NCBI GenBank assembly: GCA_963682055.1
Contig: OY821749.1
Location: 31,627,631 to 31,691,630, forward strand
From: Primula veris
Taxonomy: Eukaryota; Streptophyta; Magnoliopsida; Ericales; Primulaceae
Length of the DNA stretch: 64,000 nt
Reading direction: 5' to 3'
The notes under the pieces were generated by a model that did no database searches, was not told the DNA's origin, and saw nothing but the letters and a program-made list of their open reading frames with translations. Below are positions 46,055 to 56,701 of the stretch, one piece after another. Position 1 is the first letter of the stretch. Each line of letters starts with the position of its first letter. A program made the translations under genes and the position numbers.

Positions 46055-48726
46055 ATGGTGATAACTCATGGAGCCGGAAAGGGCCCGATGGTCGCTCCGC
46101 AACCACGGCGCCTGGCCGTAGCAGCGAACACTTTGCCGTTCCGTCCGATGATACTCGATCCGACCCTGACCGTGGAGGGGAACGACAGCAGCATAATGGT
46201 GAGGCTACACGGGCCTGACCTCAACGAATTCCGAGAACTCTGCGGGATCGGAGAGGAGTTCAAACTCCGGAGATGTGAGAGCGTCGATGAGGTGAACGGC
46301 ATAGTGGCCCGTCCCAACGATATGGTAACCCTCTCTCTCTCTACTCTCCTCTATGGGGGTACCCACCTCCCCATCCCGGAGCTGCTGGCAGAGTTGTGCG
46401 CTTGGACGCAGACTCTTCCATGCCAGTGGCCCTTGCAGGCGCACCGTATCTGCGCCGGGATGGAGGCCCTGAATGAGTTTTTGGGCCCGGCCCTACCAGA
46501 ACCATTAGGGCTTAGGGAGCTCTTGGCCTGCTACGAGTTCCTGCAGACCGAGCCGAGCTCCCAATCCAAGAGCAGGCAGCCTTACTTAAGGTGCCGTGCT
46601 TACAATCAGCTGATCACGGGTAACTCCGATTCTAATCGGGGCTATACCCAAGATGTGATCGTGGTGGAAGGCCATTGGCTCCACCGGACCGACCTGATAC
46701 TCCCGTCCAGGCCGGGGAGGGTGCTAAGCACCAAAGAGAACAAGGCCACAGTGGCCTCTAAGCTTAGGGGCCTGGGTGAGCCCAATATTGAGTCCATGGA
46801 GGTGGCTCTGAATTGGTGGGGTCCCGACGGGACCGACGCTGGAGCGCGCGATGCGGAGCGCCTCCTTATTTGTGGTTCCCCAACAACCTGTAAGGGGAAC
46901 GAATTCATTTGGCCCCCTAGGACCTTCTGTCCTGTGGGGTACTCCCGAGAGAGATGGGAGAAAGAGAATGGGTTTGAGTCCAGTCTCCCTCCTAAAGTGG
47001 TTGAAACCGAGGCCGTGACAGGGCCCGTGGCGAAGAAGGTGGCGGCGAAGCCCAAGGCAAAGCCGAGCAGCAGCAGGACGAGGAAGATCATGACTGTGAC
47101 GTCTTTTGCTCCTGCCTCTGCCGGGGTAAAATGGGAGGTACGTCCGGATGGGACCATCCTCAATTATAGGGAGGGGCCGGACGGCACCCGGTGCTATATA
47201 GACCAGCATGGGAACCCTTTGAAGGAGATAGTTCCCCTTAGCTCCAGAGAGCCCGTTGTGAGGAGTCCCTCTCACCTCGAGGATAGCCTTGTGGGCGAAG
47301 AGCTTACGGGGCCGAGCTTGGGTACCTCGCGGACCAGAGTAAGTCTAAGTCATTCCATGTTCTTTGCATCGTTTTTCACTTAGCTAGATTTTGTTGATTT
47401 TTCTAACTCTCTTCCTCTTTCTCTTTTTTTTTTGTTTGGCCCGTACAGGTGGTTCGTTCTGACGAGGAGGAGGAAGCAGACGAAGAGAATGCTGTCGGGG
47501 ATGGGGGTAATGGAGAGGGAGAGGGGGAAATGGTTGTGGCTGAGGAGGGTATCATAGAGCCTGAGGCCGTCGAGAAGGAGAAGGAGGTGGGAGAGGAGGT
47601 GGTCATGGAGACCACAGAAAACGAGGTCGTCGACGCAAGGGACGACGAAGTAGTTGTCGTGCCTCAGTCTGGCACCGACGTTGCTGCTGACTTGGCTGCT
47701 CAGACCAGGCTTGATCGGGCGGCCCGCAAGGCCCGGCTTGGGAAAAGAAAGGTGGAGGGGACGAAGCCCCTTCGTGATGGGAAGAAAACCAAGGCTGGAG
47801 GGGGCGCCTCGCCTGAGGTTGTGGTGACGGAGAGGCCGAGAGTGGCGTTGGGCCCAACTCAAAGCGCGAGCTCCTCTGCCGCCTCTGCCATCTCACCGAC
47901 CCATAGGATGCCAATACAAACACCCGAGGAGGTGAAGGCGGCGACGGGGGTAAAGAGCATAATGGAAGCTCACCCGTCCGCCGGGCTACTGGCTTTGGCT
48001 GCTCTCCAGCAGCAATGCGTCGAGGCTGACCATCGGGGTCGCGACCTCGCAGCCTCCATGACATCGGCCATGGCCATGATTCCCCAGGTACGTAACCCTC
48101 TATTTTGTTTTATGTTGTATGCTTTCGTTTTGTTTCTTCCAAATATTTCGCTAAGTGTTTTGCCTTTTCCCTCGTAGGCCTACTTAACGATGAATCAATA
48201 TGTTTATCACCAAGGCCAGCTGGTGAGAGCATGGGCCGGTAAGGCCGAGGCTAATGCGAAGCTCATGGAGGAGGCCCAGAAAAGGTCGGAGGAGGCCCAA
48301 CAAAGGGCGGAGGAGGCCGAGAGCAGGGCAGATAAAGCCGAAGGCCTCAATGCCACGGTCGAGGCAAAAAGGGTCGAAGCTGTGAAGGCCAAGATGGGGG
48401 CCGAGGAGCGAGCTCAAGCAGCGGAGGCGGCTCTGAAGGAGGCCGAAGTAAAGGCGGCCGACAAGCTGAAGGCTGCGGTTCAAGCTGCTCAAGCCGAACT
48501 AAACGCAGCCTGGGTCGAAAAGACACAGAAGGAATTCAATTCCTTCTATGTCGAAGGGTGGACCGAGGCGGCGGCCTTTCTGAGGGCGGGGCCGGATCAT
48601 CCGGTATGGAGCATGGATAACATCGTTGTTCCGGTCCCCTCGGCTCCTATCCCAGAGGTGGTTCCCCTAACCCCTCAAGCCCTCTCGGAGGATGAAGCTG
48701 ATGATGATGATGAGGGGGCAGCCTAG
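46055..48726 (+). CDS. RT2 antisense three-exon gene, gypsy-type 'putative transposase' (PF04195-like) domain plus coiled coil, 823 aa
   Basis: Exons 46055-47338, 47449-48087 and 48178-48726 join in phase 0 at both introns (donors GTAAGT and GTACGT; acceptors ACAG and GTAG), giving 823 aa. The ATG lies in ACAATGG. Exon 1 holds GGTHLPIPELLAELCAW and LGEPNIESMEVALNWWGPDG, aligning with RT1 exon 26504-27409. A basic segment (KKVAAKPKAKPSSSRTRK) may be a nuclear signal. Exon 2 begins with acidic repeats (RSDEEEEADEE) and has a second basic patch (RLGKRKVEGTK). Exon 3 is a long alanine/glutamate coiled coil (EEAQKRSEEAQQRAEEAE) with an acidic end. It is transcribed against pol. Such extra ORFs occur in Tat elements; the function is unknown. 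A plausible poly(A) region lies near 48800. Confidence 0.8.
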
Positions 48727-48958
48727 GGCTTTTTGTAGTTCTTTATTTTGTTTTCGATGTAATCTTCTTTCTGCACTTTAGCTTGTAATAGCTTTTGATT
48801 AATGAAAACAATTTTGGCCTTTGGACTTGTGTTTATTTCTGTTTTTTTTTTTTTTTTACTCCCGTTGTGATTTATACCTCATATACATGCTCCCAAATGA
48901 GGGGGCCCTTATGCCTCGGCGTTGGGGCTCTCATTTTATATACATCATAAATCGAGTT
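48727..48958. other. RT2 3' flank of the antisense gene
   Basis: Contains TTAATGAAAAC near 48800, a possible poly(A) signal variant, and a T-run at 48842-48857. Otherwise nothing recognised. Confidence 0.45.
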
Positions 48959-49312
48959 GGCTCGTGTTCTGAAACACTTAGAGAGTTTAAATGAACTGAA
49001 AAATTCAAGTAAACATGAACCGGGGTGCCGTATAGGCTCGTGTTCTGAAACACATAGAAACACATAGAAAATTTAAATGAACTGAAAAATTCAAGTAAAT
49101 GTGAACCGGGGTGCCGTATAGGCTCGTGTTCTGAAACACATAGAAACACATAGAAAATTTAAATGAACTGAAAAATTCAAGTAAATGTGAACCGGGGTGC
49201 CGTATAGGCTCGTGTTCTGAAACACATAGAAAATTTAAATGAACTGAAAAATTCAAGTAAACATGAACCGGGGTGCCGTATAGGCTCGTGTTCTGAAACA
49301 CTTAAGAGAATT
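48959..49312. repeat. RT2 tandem repeat, about 4.5 copies of 75-87 bp
   Basis: GGCTCGTGTTCTGAAACAC recurs at 48959, 49034, 49121, 49207 and 49282. Units of 86-87 bp carry an 11-bp duplication (CACATAGAAA) that the 75-bp units lack. The array lies between the pol stop and the 3' end of the antisense gene, the same place as the 86-bp array in RT1. Confidence 0.93.
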
Positions 49313-49396
49313 TATAACAACAGTTTTCATTTACAAAGCCCACAGGCACAAATTTACATCACGTTCTTATTTACACAAAGACATAACGGCCGAGCC

Positions 49397-52300
49397 CTAC
49401 TGGTAGTACTTCCTTAGGTTGTTGACGTTCCAAGGTCGGTCTACCGGGACGTCGTTGGGAAGACGGCCCAACAGGTAGGCCCCGTTCCCTACTGCACCGA
49501 GGATTCGATAGGGGCCTTCCCAATTGGGGCCTAGCTTGCCGTCGGACTGTACCCTGGTGTTGTTGTTTACTTTGCGTAGCACGAGGTCTTCGTCTTGGAA
49601 ACGTCTGGCGTTCACTCTTTTGTTATAGGAACGCCCCAACTCGTTTTTATATTCGGCGTTACGAATGGCCGCAGCCTCTCTTCTTTCGTCGGCATAGTCT
49701 AGCTCGAGCCCCATCATTTTTTCGTTCAGCCCGTTTCCTACCATGTCCGTCCTTAGAGAAGGAAGCCCGATTTCTAACGGGATGATGGCTTCCATTCCAT
49801 AAGTGAGGCTATAGGGCGTCTGTTGAGTGCCCCGTCTTCTTGTCGTTCGGTAGGCCCATAGGACGTGATGCAGCTCTGCGGCCCATCGTCCTTTGGACTC
49901 GTCTAGCCTCTTCTTGATTCCGTCGAGCACGGTCTTGTTTGATACCTCGGCTTGTCCGTTGCATTGGGGGTACGACGGGGTCGAATAGTAGTTCTTGATG
50001 TGATACTTTGCATACATCGCTTTTAATTTGACCCCGGTGAACTGTCCCCCATTGTCCGCGACGATCGAGTAGGGGATTCCGAATCTGGTGATCACGTCTC
50101 TCCAGAGGAAGCGTATCACTTCGGCCTCTGTGATTTTCGCTAAGGCCACGGCCTCTACCCACTTTGAGAAGTAATCGGTGATCATGAGGAGGAACTTCTT
50201 CCCCCCCGGGGCAACGGGGAATGGTCCGACGATATCCATGCCCCACTGCGCAAAGGGCCAGGGCGAGGTCACGCTGCTCATTTTTTGCGCCGGGGCATGG
50301 GGTATGGGTGCGTACTTCTGACACTTCTCGCACCTGAGTACGAAAGCTTTGGCGTCCTTCTGCATGAGGGGCCACCAATATCCGTGGGTCAAGGCTCGGT
50401 TGGCCAGGGATCTGCCCCCGGTATGGCTCCCACACGTTCCTTCGTGAATTTCCTCCATGACCCTTATTACCATGTCGGGGTGGACGCAGAGTAAGTAGGG
50501 GCCAGAGAACGATCTTTTATAGAGTTTGTCGTTGGGAGCTATCCAGAATCCCGGTGCCGTTCTCCTTATTTTCTCGGCCTCCTTCTTATCATTGGGAAGA
50601 TCACCAGAGCGATGGTATTCGATTATGGGGTCCATCCAGCTCGGCTCCGGCGGGAGGTCAGTCACCATGTTAATTGTTGCCTTAGCCACGATGCTAGGCG
50701 AAGGGACATATTCTATGGTGATGACTCTCTCTTTCTTATCACTCATGACCGAGGCTAGGGTCGCTAGTGCATCGGCGTGGGTGTTCTCGTTTCTGTTGAT
50801 GTTGATGATTTCTTGACATTCGAAGCTTTGGAGTATTCCGGAAGCGACAGCCACATAGCTGGCCATTCTGTCGTCCTTCGTCTGAAATTCACCACTGATT
50901 TGGCTGCTGACTAATTGAGAGTCCGTATGCACCAGTATCTTTTTGATTCCGAGGCTTCGGGCCATTTTTAAGCCGGCAATGACGGCCTCATATTCGGCCT
51001 CGTTATTGGTGGCTCTGAAGCCAAGTTGGATTGACTTCTCGATCACATCCCCTTGGGAAGATCGGAGCACGACGCCGAGGCCGGACCCTTTCTTATTGGC
51101 GGCTCCATCCGCGTGCAAGGTCCAGGTCTCTGGGGCACAACCTGTGATGTCGGGGCATTGCGTCGTCCCAGTGAATTCTGCCACGAAGTCGGCCAGGGCC
51201 TGTCCCTTGACGGACGTTCGCGGCGCATAGCTGATGTCGTAGGCGTTCAAGTGGCAGGCCCACTTCATCATTCGTCGAGAGAGATCCCCCTTTTGGAGTA
51301 TTTCTCGCACAGGCTGGTCAGTATAGACCACAATGCTGTGTGCAGAGAAATAGTGAGCAAGTTTTCGTGAGGCCACGACGAGGGCCAGGACGAGTTTTTC
51401 CAAGGGCATATACCTAGCCTCGGCATCGAGGAGAGTTTTGCTCACGTAATAGATAGGTCTTTGCTCCCGGTCGAGTTCCTTGATGAGGACGGCGCTGACG
51501 GCTATCTCGGACACGGCGAGGTATAGGGTAAGGACGTCGCCTGGGTCCGGCTTGGTTAGAAGGGGCGGACTTCCGAGGTAGTCCGCCAGCTCAGTGAACG
51601 CACGCCGGCATTCATCGGTCCATTCGAATTTTTTCTGAGCTTTCAAGGCCGTAAAGAACGGCTTGCATCGATCCCCGAACCGGGCAATAAATCGGTTGAG
51701 GGCGGCAGCCATTCCGGCTAGCTTTTGTATGTCCCTTCTCTTCTCAGGTGTTTTCAAATTCTTCAAGGCAGAGATCTGGGACGGGTTCGCTTCGATGCCG
51801 CGGTGGGTCACCATGAACCCCAGGAATTTGCCGGCGCCTACCCCAAAGGCACATTTAGAGGCGTTCAGCTTCAGGTCATGCCTTCGTATTGTTTCGAACA
51901 CCTCTCTCAGGTCGGATAGGTGGTCCCCCTCCTGGGTGCTTTTTACCACCATGTCGTCGATATAGACCTCCATGGTTCGGCCTATGTTCTTAGAGAATAT
52001 CTTGGTGACCATTCTCTGATAGGTCGCCCCGGCGTTCTTGAGTCCGAAGGGCATCACTTTGTAGCAGTAATTTCCCCTTGGGGTGATGAAGGCAGTCTTT
52101 TCTTGGTCGGCCTCGGACATAGGTATTTGATGGTAGCCGGAGCAGGCATCCAGGAAGCTCATTCTGGCGGCCCCGGCCGTAGAGTCCACTATTTGATCGA
52201 TTTTGGGCAAGGGGAAAGGATCCTTTGGGCAGGCCTTGTTGAGGCTCGTATAATCGATGCACACCCTCAACTTTCCGTTCTTTTTGGGGACCACTACGGG

Positions 52301-54961
52301 ATTGGCGAGCCATCTGGGGTAATAAATCTCCCTGATGGCCCCGGCCAGAAGAAGCTTCTCTACTTCCTCGTTTATGGCATCGGCATGCTCTGGACTGACA
52401 CGGCGCCCCTTTTGCATCACGGGCTTGGCATCCGGGTTGACGTTTAATTGGTGGCAAGCGAGGTCGGAACTGATGCCTGGCATCTCGCTTGGACCCCACG
52501 CAAAATTGTCGAGGAATCGGAGAAGGAGTTCGACGAGGTCGGTGACCTCAGGTTTGGTAAGCTTTTCTCCCACCATAAAAAAGTGGTCCTCGTCATACCC
52601 CGGGATTCGGATCTTCAGCAGTCCCTCCTCTACCTTGTCTTCGGCCTCAGGCCCCATCTTTTTGTTTAGTTCCCTCAGCAGCTTAGGGTCCTCTGCCTCG
52701 ATGTTCATGGCACTTTGGGTCGACACCATCTTTTTGCCGGAATACACGGCCATGGCACAGCTCCGTGAGACTTTCTGGTTTCCCGAGATGGTTTCCACAC
52801 CAAAACCAGCTGGATACTTAACCTTTTGGTGTAAGGTGGAGGAGATTCCATCCATTCCATGGAGCCACGGGCGCCCCAATATCACGTTGTAAACAGAGGG
52901 GACATTCACCACCGTGAACTCCACGCTCATAACTTTCGTACCAGTTTTCACGGGCAAGGTTATGTTACCTTTGGGCCGGACCGCCTCCGAGTTGAATCCG
53001 TACAGGGGAGGGACGTCGGTTTCCAACTGTTCCTCTTTGAGTCCCATCTTTCGAAAGAGGTCTTCAAAGAGTATGTTGACCGACGCTCCTTGATCAACGA
53101 GGATCCGTCCTACTGCGCATAGGCCTATCTGTGCCGAGATGACGAGGGCATCAGTGTGGGGCACGTCCACCCCCACCAGGTCGAAGTCGGTGAAGCTTAC
53201 ATCCGGCTTGGAATTGCGCTTATACTTTTTCCGAGGGCTTGAGCTTTCTGCGAGGCAGACGTGCTGCTTCATCAATGCTTCCCGTGCTGAGGTTCTTTCT
53301 GCCCCATTCTGGATTGACCTTTTGGGCCCAGAGTGAATGACATGACAGATCATCACAGGTGGGGGGAGGTCCCGCTGGCTCTCGTCGACCCTTTCTCCAT
53401 CTCGGTCAGATTCTCTTCGTGATTTGACATATTTATCCATCAGGCCATCCCGGACCCATCCCTCGAGCCTGGCTTTCAGGCCATGGCACTCGTTGGTATG
53501 ATGGCCTCGACCCCTATGGTATTCACATATTTTGTCGTTAGGCCCAGGGGCCGGCTCGTTCCGTAGCGGGAGAGGCCAAGAGAAGAAAGGCTCGTTCTCA
53601 ATCTGGTTAAGAAGGTCGACGAGAGGTAGGCGAAAGGTAGTGGAATAGGCAGCGCCCGATCCCGAGGCGACAGGGGTTTGATGCCCAGGTCGGGGATCCT
53701 CTTTTCTTCTTTTCGGGGCCGGTTGAGGGTTTCTTCCCGTTCGTGGCCGCTCCATCCTTTCCGCTATAGGCCGGTTTCTTCGAGGGCTCGTCGTGATGAA
53801 CCGATCCCTTGGCTGGTCGATAAGAGCTACGGAGCGCGTTGCCCCAGCCGACCTCATGTCCTTCTCTATGTCAATGTGCTGCTTTATGAGGGATCTGAGC
53901 TTGGGGACGGAGATCTCGTTTCGGATTCTGCTGCCCACGACCATATTTTGTCTGAAAGCAGCTATAGCGGTGGAATCGGGGCAGTCCGCGCACTCCGCGT
54001 GTTTCAACCAGAACCGACTATCGTAGTTCTCAAGGGTTTCTTTTGATTGGACCCTCACTTGATAAAGCTGTTCCGGCTGAGTAACCCTCTCTTTCAAGTT
54101 TATGAACCTATGAGCAAAGTCGTAGGCTAGATCGTCCCAACAATGGACGGAGTTGGCAGGCAGGGACTGGAACCATTTACTAGCAAGCCTCCCCAGGCTG
54201 GCGGGAAAGCACCGGCACATCAGTTGGTCGAGGTGGGACCAATGGTTCATCTGATATCGATAGTGGCGAAGGTGAGCTTCCGGATCGGAGTCTGCATTGA
54301 AGGTCTGGAAGACGGGGGCGACGAAGTTTCTGGGGGGAGCACTGTACTCGATATCATCCGAGAACGGGGTGCTACGGGTGGAGGCTACGATCTTCATTGC
54401 TGCCTCACCGGCCGCATCGTGTCGGCCACGGCGTCCCCGCCTTCGCGTTCGGGGAGATTTGTTAGTTCGGGCTCGACTCGATTCCGGTCGCGAGCTTCGG
54501 CTGTCCTCGTGCCTATGGAGTCGGGAATGTATACTTCGCTCGTCGTTTCGACGGGAATTCCCTTCGCGGGAGTGCTCCGACTCCTCACCCCTAGTTGGCT
54601 CCCTGGGAGTCTCTAGGGGGGGTCGTCGGCGGGGTCCTAGACGGGACATCACACTCTTAGTGGGTCTGGGGGCCGGTTCGCCTTGGCTTACGTCTTGGAG
54701 GACGGGCTCGGGCTCCGGTGCCATCAGCGTGGCTATCAGTGCCTTCTGGGCCGCAAGCGCGACGAGTTCCTTCTGATGGATATCGAGCATCATTTCGGTC
54801 AGTTCGGTTCGCGTTCGGGGGGTCGCAGCTATTGCCGTTAAGGGGGTCGGACCACTCGTACCCGCGGTTCTGGGAGTCTCATCAAAGGAGAGTGTCCTCG
54901 GCATTCCGAGGACGTGAGGGGGTCGGGACGACGGAGTATCGAAGCGATTGTTGCCAGACAT
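49397..54961 (-). CDS. RT2 gag-pol polyprotein, 1854 aa
   Basis: One open frame from MSGNNRFDTPSS. An N-terminal R/S/E-rich part (to about 190) is followed by the gag domain (about 215-350, with HLRHYRYQMNHW and RFINLK). A CEYH-x5-H-x3-C knuckle-like motif lies at 479-492. The aspartic protease has DQGAS at 623-627. Reverse transcriptase spans about 880-1060, with YIDD at 1000-1003. The first RNase H (about 1120-1240) reads LYLAVSEIAVSAVL where a catalytic Asp is expected. A second, archaeal-like RNase H carries D1285, E1321, D1347 and D1397. Integrase has its zinc finger ending CEKCQKY and core D1576, D1636, E1672, with 35 residues between the last two, then a C-terminal GPYRI block. Gag, protease and pol are in one frame, so cleavage of a single polyprotein is expected. 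No stops or shifts. Confidence 0.96.
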   Translation of the reverse strand: MSGNNRFDTPSSRPPHVLGMPRTLSFDETPRTAGTSGPTPLTAIAATPRTRTELTEMMLDIHQKELVALAAQKALIATLMAPEPEPVLQDVSQGEPAPRPTKSVMSRLGPRRRPPLETPREPTRGEESEHSREGNSRRNDERSIHSRLHRHEDSRSSRPESSRARTNKSPRTRRRGRRGRHDAAGEAAMKIVASTRSTPFSDDIEYSAPPRNFVAPVFQTFNADSDPEAHLRHYRYQMNHWSHLDQLMCRCFPASLGRLASKWFQSLPANSVHCWDDLAYDFAHRFINLKERVTQPEQLYQVRVQSKETLENYDSRFWLKHAECADCPDSTAIAAFRQNMVVGSRIRNEISVPKLRSLIKQHIDIEKDMRSAGATRSVALIDQPRDRFITTSPRRNRPIAERMERPRTGRNPQPAPKRRKEDPRPGHQTPVASGSGAAYSTTFRLPLVDLLNQIENEPFFSWPLPLRNEPAPGPNDKICEYHRGRGHHTNECHGLKARLEGWVRDGLMDKYVKSRRESDRDGERVDESQRDLPPPVMICHVIHSGPKRSIQNGAERTSAREALMKQHVCLAESSSPRKKYKRNSKPDVSFTDFDLVGVDVPHTDALVISAQIGLCAVGRILVDQGASVNILFEDLFRKMGLKEEQLETDVPPLYGFNSEAVRPKGNITLPVKTGTKVMSVEFTVVNVPSVYNVILGRPWLHGMDGISSTLHQKVKYPAGFGVETISGNQKVSRSCAMAVYSGKKMVSTQSAMNIEAEDPKLLRELNKKMGPEAEDKVEEGLLKIRIPGYDEDHFFMVGEKLTKPEVTDLVELLLRFLDNFAWGPSEMPGISSDLACHQLNVNPDAKPVMQKGRRVSPEHADAINEEVEKLLLAGAIREIYYPRWLANPVVVPKKNGKLRVCIDYTSLNKACPKDPFPLPKIDQIVDSTAGAARMSFLDACSGYHQIPMSEADQEKTAFITPRGNYCYKVMPFGLKNAGATYQRMVTKIFSKNIGRTMEVYIDDMVVKSTQEGDHLSDLREVFETIRRHDLKLNASKCAFGVGAGKFLGFMVTHRGIEANPSQISALKNLKTPEKRRDIQKLAGMAAALNRFIARFGDRCKPFFTALKAQKKFEWTDECRRAFTELADYLGSPPLLTKPDPGDVLTLYLAVSEIAVSAVLIKELDREQRPIYYVSKTLLDAEARYMPLEKLVLALVVASRKLAHYFSAHSIVVYTDQPVREILQKGDLSRRMMKWACHLNAYDISYAPRTSVKGQALADFVAEFTGTTQCPDITGCAPETWTLHADGAANKKGSGLGVVLRSSQGDVIEKSIQLGFRATNNEAEYEAVIAGLKMARSLGIKKILVHTDSQLVSSQISGEFQTKDDRMASYVAVASGILQSFECQEIININRNENTHADALATLASVMSDKKERVITIEYVPSPSIVAKATINMVTDLPPEPSWMDPIIEYHRSGDLPNDKKEAEKIRRTAPGFWIAPNDKLYKRSFSGPYLLCVHPDMVIRVMEEIHEGTCGSHTGGRSLANRALTHGYWWPLMQKDAKAFVLRCEKCQKYAPIPHAPAQKMSSVTSPWPFAQWGMDIVGPFPVAPGGKKFLLMITDYFSKWVEAVALAKITEAEVIRFLWRDVITRFGIPYSIVADNGGQFTGVKLKAMYAKYHIKNYYSTPSYPQCNGQAEVSNKTVLDGIKKRLDESKGRWAAELHHVLWAYRTTRRRGTQQTPYSLTYGMEAIIPLEIGLPSLRTDMVGNGLNEKMMGLELDYADERREAAAIRNAEYKNELGRSYNKRVNARRFQDEDLVLRKVNNNTRVQSDGKLGPNWEGPYRILGAVGNGAYLLGRLPNDVPVDRPWNVNNLRKYYQ

Positions 54962-55005
54962 GTTTTATTTAGGTCCCGTGTGTCGGAGCTAACGCGTTTT
55001 TCGGT

Positions 55006-55023
55006 TTCCCACAGACGGCGCCA
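55006..55023 (-). promoter_or_regulatory. RT2 primer-binding site
   Basis: TGGCGCCGTCTGTGGGAA on the minus strand, two bases inside the 5' LTR. Only about 45 bases separate it from the gag start codon. Confidence 0.85.
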
Positions 55024-55025
55024 AT

Positions 55026-55720
55026 TGGCGAGCCTGATTTTCTTCCCAAGCTCGGCTTAATCAATTCGCGTCGGCTCCGATCTTCCAAGGTATCCGGAGT
55101 AATATACGTCGGCTAGGGTGACGAGGTGGCCTTCGTGCCTGCGCAAGAAACAAACAGGGGCCCGGGGTAGGTACCGGGTTTTCCCTCTCCAACGATCAAG
55201 TCAGTATCGGTGTTAACTGAAAGTAGGAATATAGTTTAGGGGGAGGGACCGGGCCGGTTACAAGTTGTTGTATCGAGTGGTACAGACGGTGTTCAGGGGG
55301 TCGGGTTGTTTAAGCTTTATCTCTCTTCTCTGTATTTGTGCCTCCTCTCTAAGTGGTATTAGTGGGGGTATTTATAGTGTGATCAGAGGCGTATTAGCCC
55401 TTGGATCACTGTACTGTAAGATGTTGATCCAACGGCGTCAGGTCATTTATGACTCTGACAAGGGTACTGTCCTCTTCCGGGGCCCACAGGGAGGTGGCCT
55501 GTGATTGGGCCACGTCGATGAAACGCCAGGAGGGTCCCCCAGGGGGGGGTCAGCAGCATTAATTGGGGAAGCGTACTCGATACGCTTCTTTGGACCGGCC
55601 TAGCTTCACCCCGTTTGGTATTGAGCCGGGGTGATGATACATCCGCTGTACAGGGCCCCGGATTGTTTCTTTCTGTGGTGATATCGGTCCGGACGAGGGG
55701 ACACTGACATTCCCTCGCCA
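55026..55720 (-). repeat. RT2 5' LTR (right)
   Basis: 695 bp. Minus-strand TATAAATA at 55369-55376 is the likely promoter of genomic RNA. Confidence 0.95.
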
Positions 55721-55725
55721 GTACT

Positions 55726-56064
55726 AATAGGAGAAATCCCAGCTATCAAGCGAGTACTGAAATATTGTCGGCTGTGCCAATCGAAAATAAGGTAGGTTAA
55801 ATGGATTCATCCTATACGAGGCAGTTTTTGCGGATGAAAGGAGAACATGAAGGTCAAATGACACAACGTATACCATCGGGGTGTCCGCACATAATTAAAC
55901 CCGATCCAATCAAGTGAGAATACAGACAAAATAATCAAAAGTTGTAACCCATTACACCAAATAGTACACAAACCGGCCAAATCAACCGAGTAATCGTTCC
56001 CATTATGAATATGGATAAATCAGCCCAATAAACTTTATCCTATAAACAACAAGCAACCAAAAGA
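55726..56064 (-). mobile_element. Retroposon, remaining part right of RT2
   Basis: Continuation of the element that starts at 44641; ends AAGCAACCAAAAG just before the ACTACTCCAT duplication. No ORF or recognisable family motif. Confidence 0.55.
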
Positions 56065-56701
56065 ACTACTCCATCATGTTCACTCATAACTCATGCATGT
56101 AGATATCACACATATGTATATAGTCATGTCATGAAATAAGTATTTCTAGATTTCTATTGAATTTAATCTGCTATGTGGATCCTCTTTGGGTAGGAGTGTA
56201 ACGACACACCCACACAGGTCGAACCCATGTTCGTATCAACGATATTGTGTAATTAGCACAAATTCTCTCGGTCACCCATCCTAATATCAGCAATTTGTTT
56301 ATAGATATGCAAGTATAAGTGTATCACTTATCCTTCACAGGTGTATCATTTGCATATTGTCATACAATAACTCATTTTCGTTGTTCTTATAAAATACTAT
56401 GACAATTGCGACGACAAGAATCATGATGTCTACTTACTTTGATCGTCAGCATTTGCCGAACCATGAAAGTCAAATGGAGAGGCTGATATTCAATATAATT
56501 ATTTTCCATACCATATATAAATAAGTTCTTTTTAATGTACTACTTCTTAAGATTTATTATCTTTCTCAATCTGAGCATACTATTCAGAAAGTTGGAAAAC
56601 ATTGCATGAATTCAAATTAAAGGCTTATTAGTCACAATATAATTAAACAGTGATAATACTGAAATACATTTAAAGCAAAGGTAAAGTCATAAGATTACAA
56701 A
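56065..56701. other. 3' flank of SDR copy G
   Basis: Collinear with the flanks of copies C and E (TTTCTAGATTTCTATT, GATCCTCTTTGGGT, CAGAAAGTTGGAAAACATTG). No gene. Confidence 0.7.

Larger units (their letters stand above)
44841..55720 (-). mobile_element. RT2: young, apparently complete Tat-lineage Ty3/gypsy retrotransposon, 10,880 bp
   Basis: LTRs of 695 bp at 44841-45535 and 55026-55720 differ at one base that I can see. Their ends form a 7-bp inverted pair (TGGCGAG and CTCGCCA). The target duplication GTACT is perfect (44836-44840 and 55721-55725). In the minus direction the order is LTR, primer-binding site, gag-pol (54961-49397), short tandem repeats, antisense three-exon gene (46055-48726), polypurine stretch, LTR. 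The pol gene carries a second RNase H domain, diagnostic of the Tat lineage. The near-identical LTRs and open reading frames indicate a very recent insertion. Confidence 0.95.

Noticed and set aside
46642..48064. Minus-strand ORFs of 150-180 codons opposite the RT2 antisense gene
   Set aside because: The plus strand here has a TATA box, good start context, phase-0 GT-AG introns and homology to RT1; the minus ORFs have none of these.
48872..49301. Overlapping cysteine- and phenylalanine-rich minus-strand ORFs
   Set aside because: Produced by the 75-87 bp tandem repeat of RT2; composition and repeat period match the DNA repeat.
50285..54972. Many plus-strand ORFs of 60-185 codons opposite RT2 gag-pol
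   Set aside because: They overlap a fully open, motif-rich polyprotein on the other strand and have no family motifs; they are shadows of GC-rich coding DNA.
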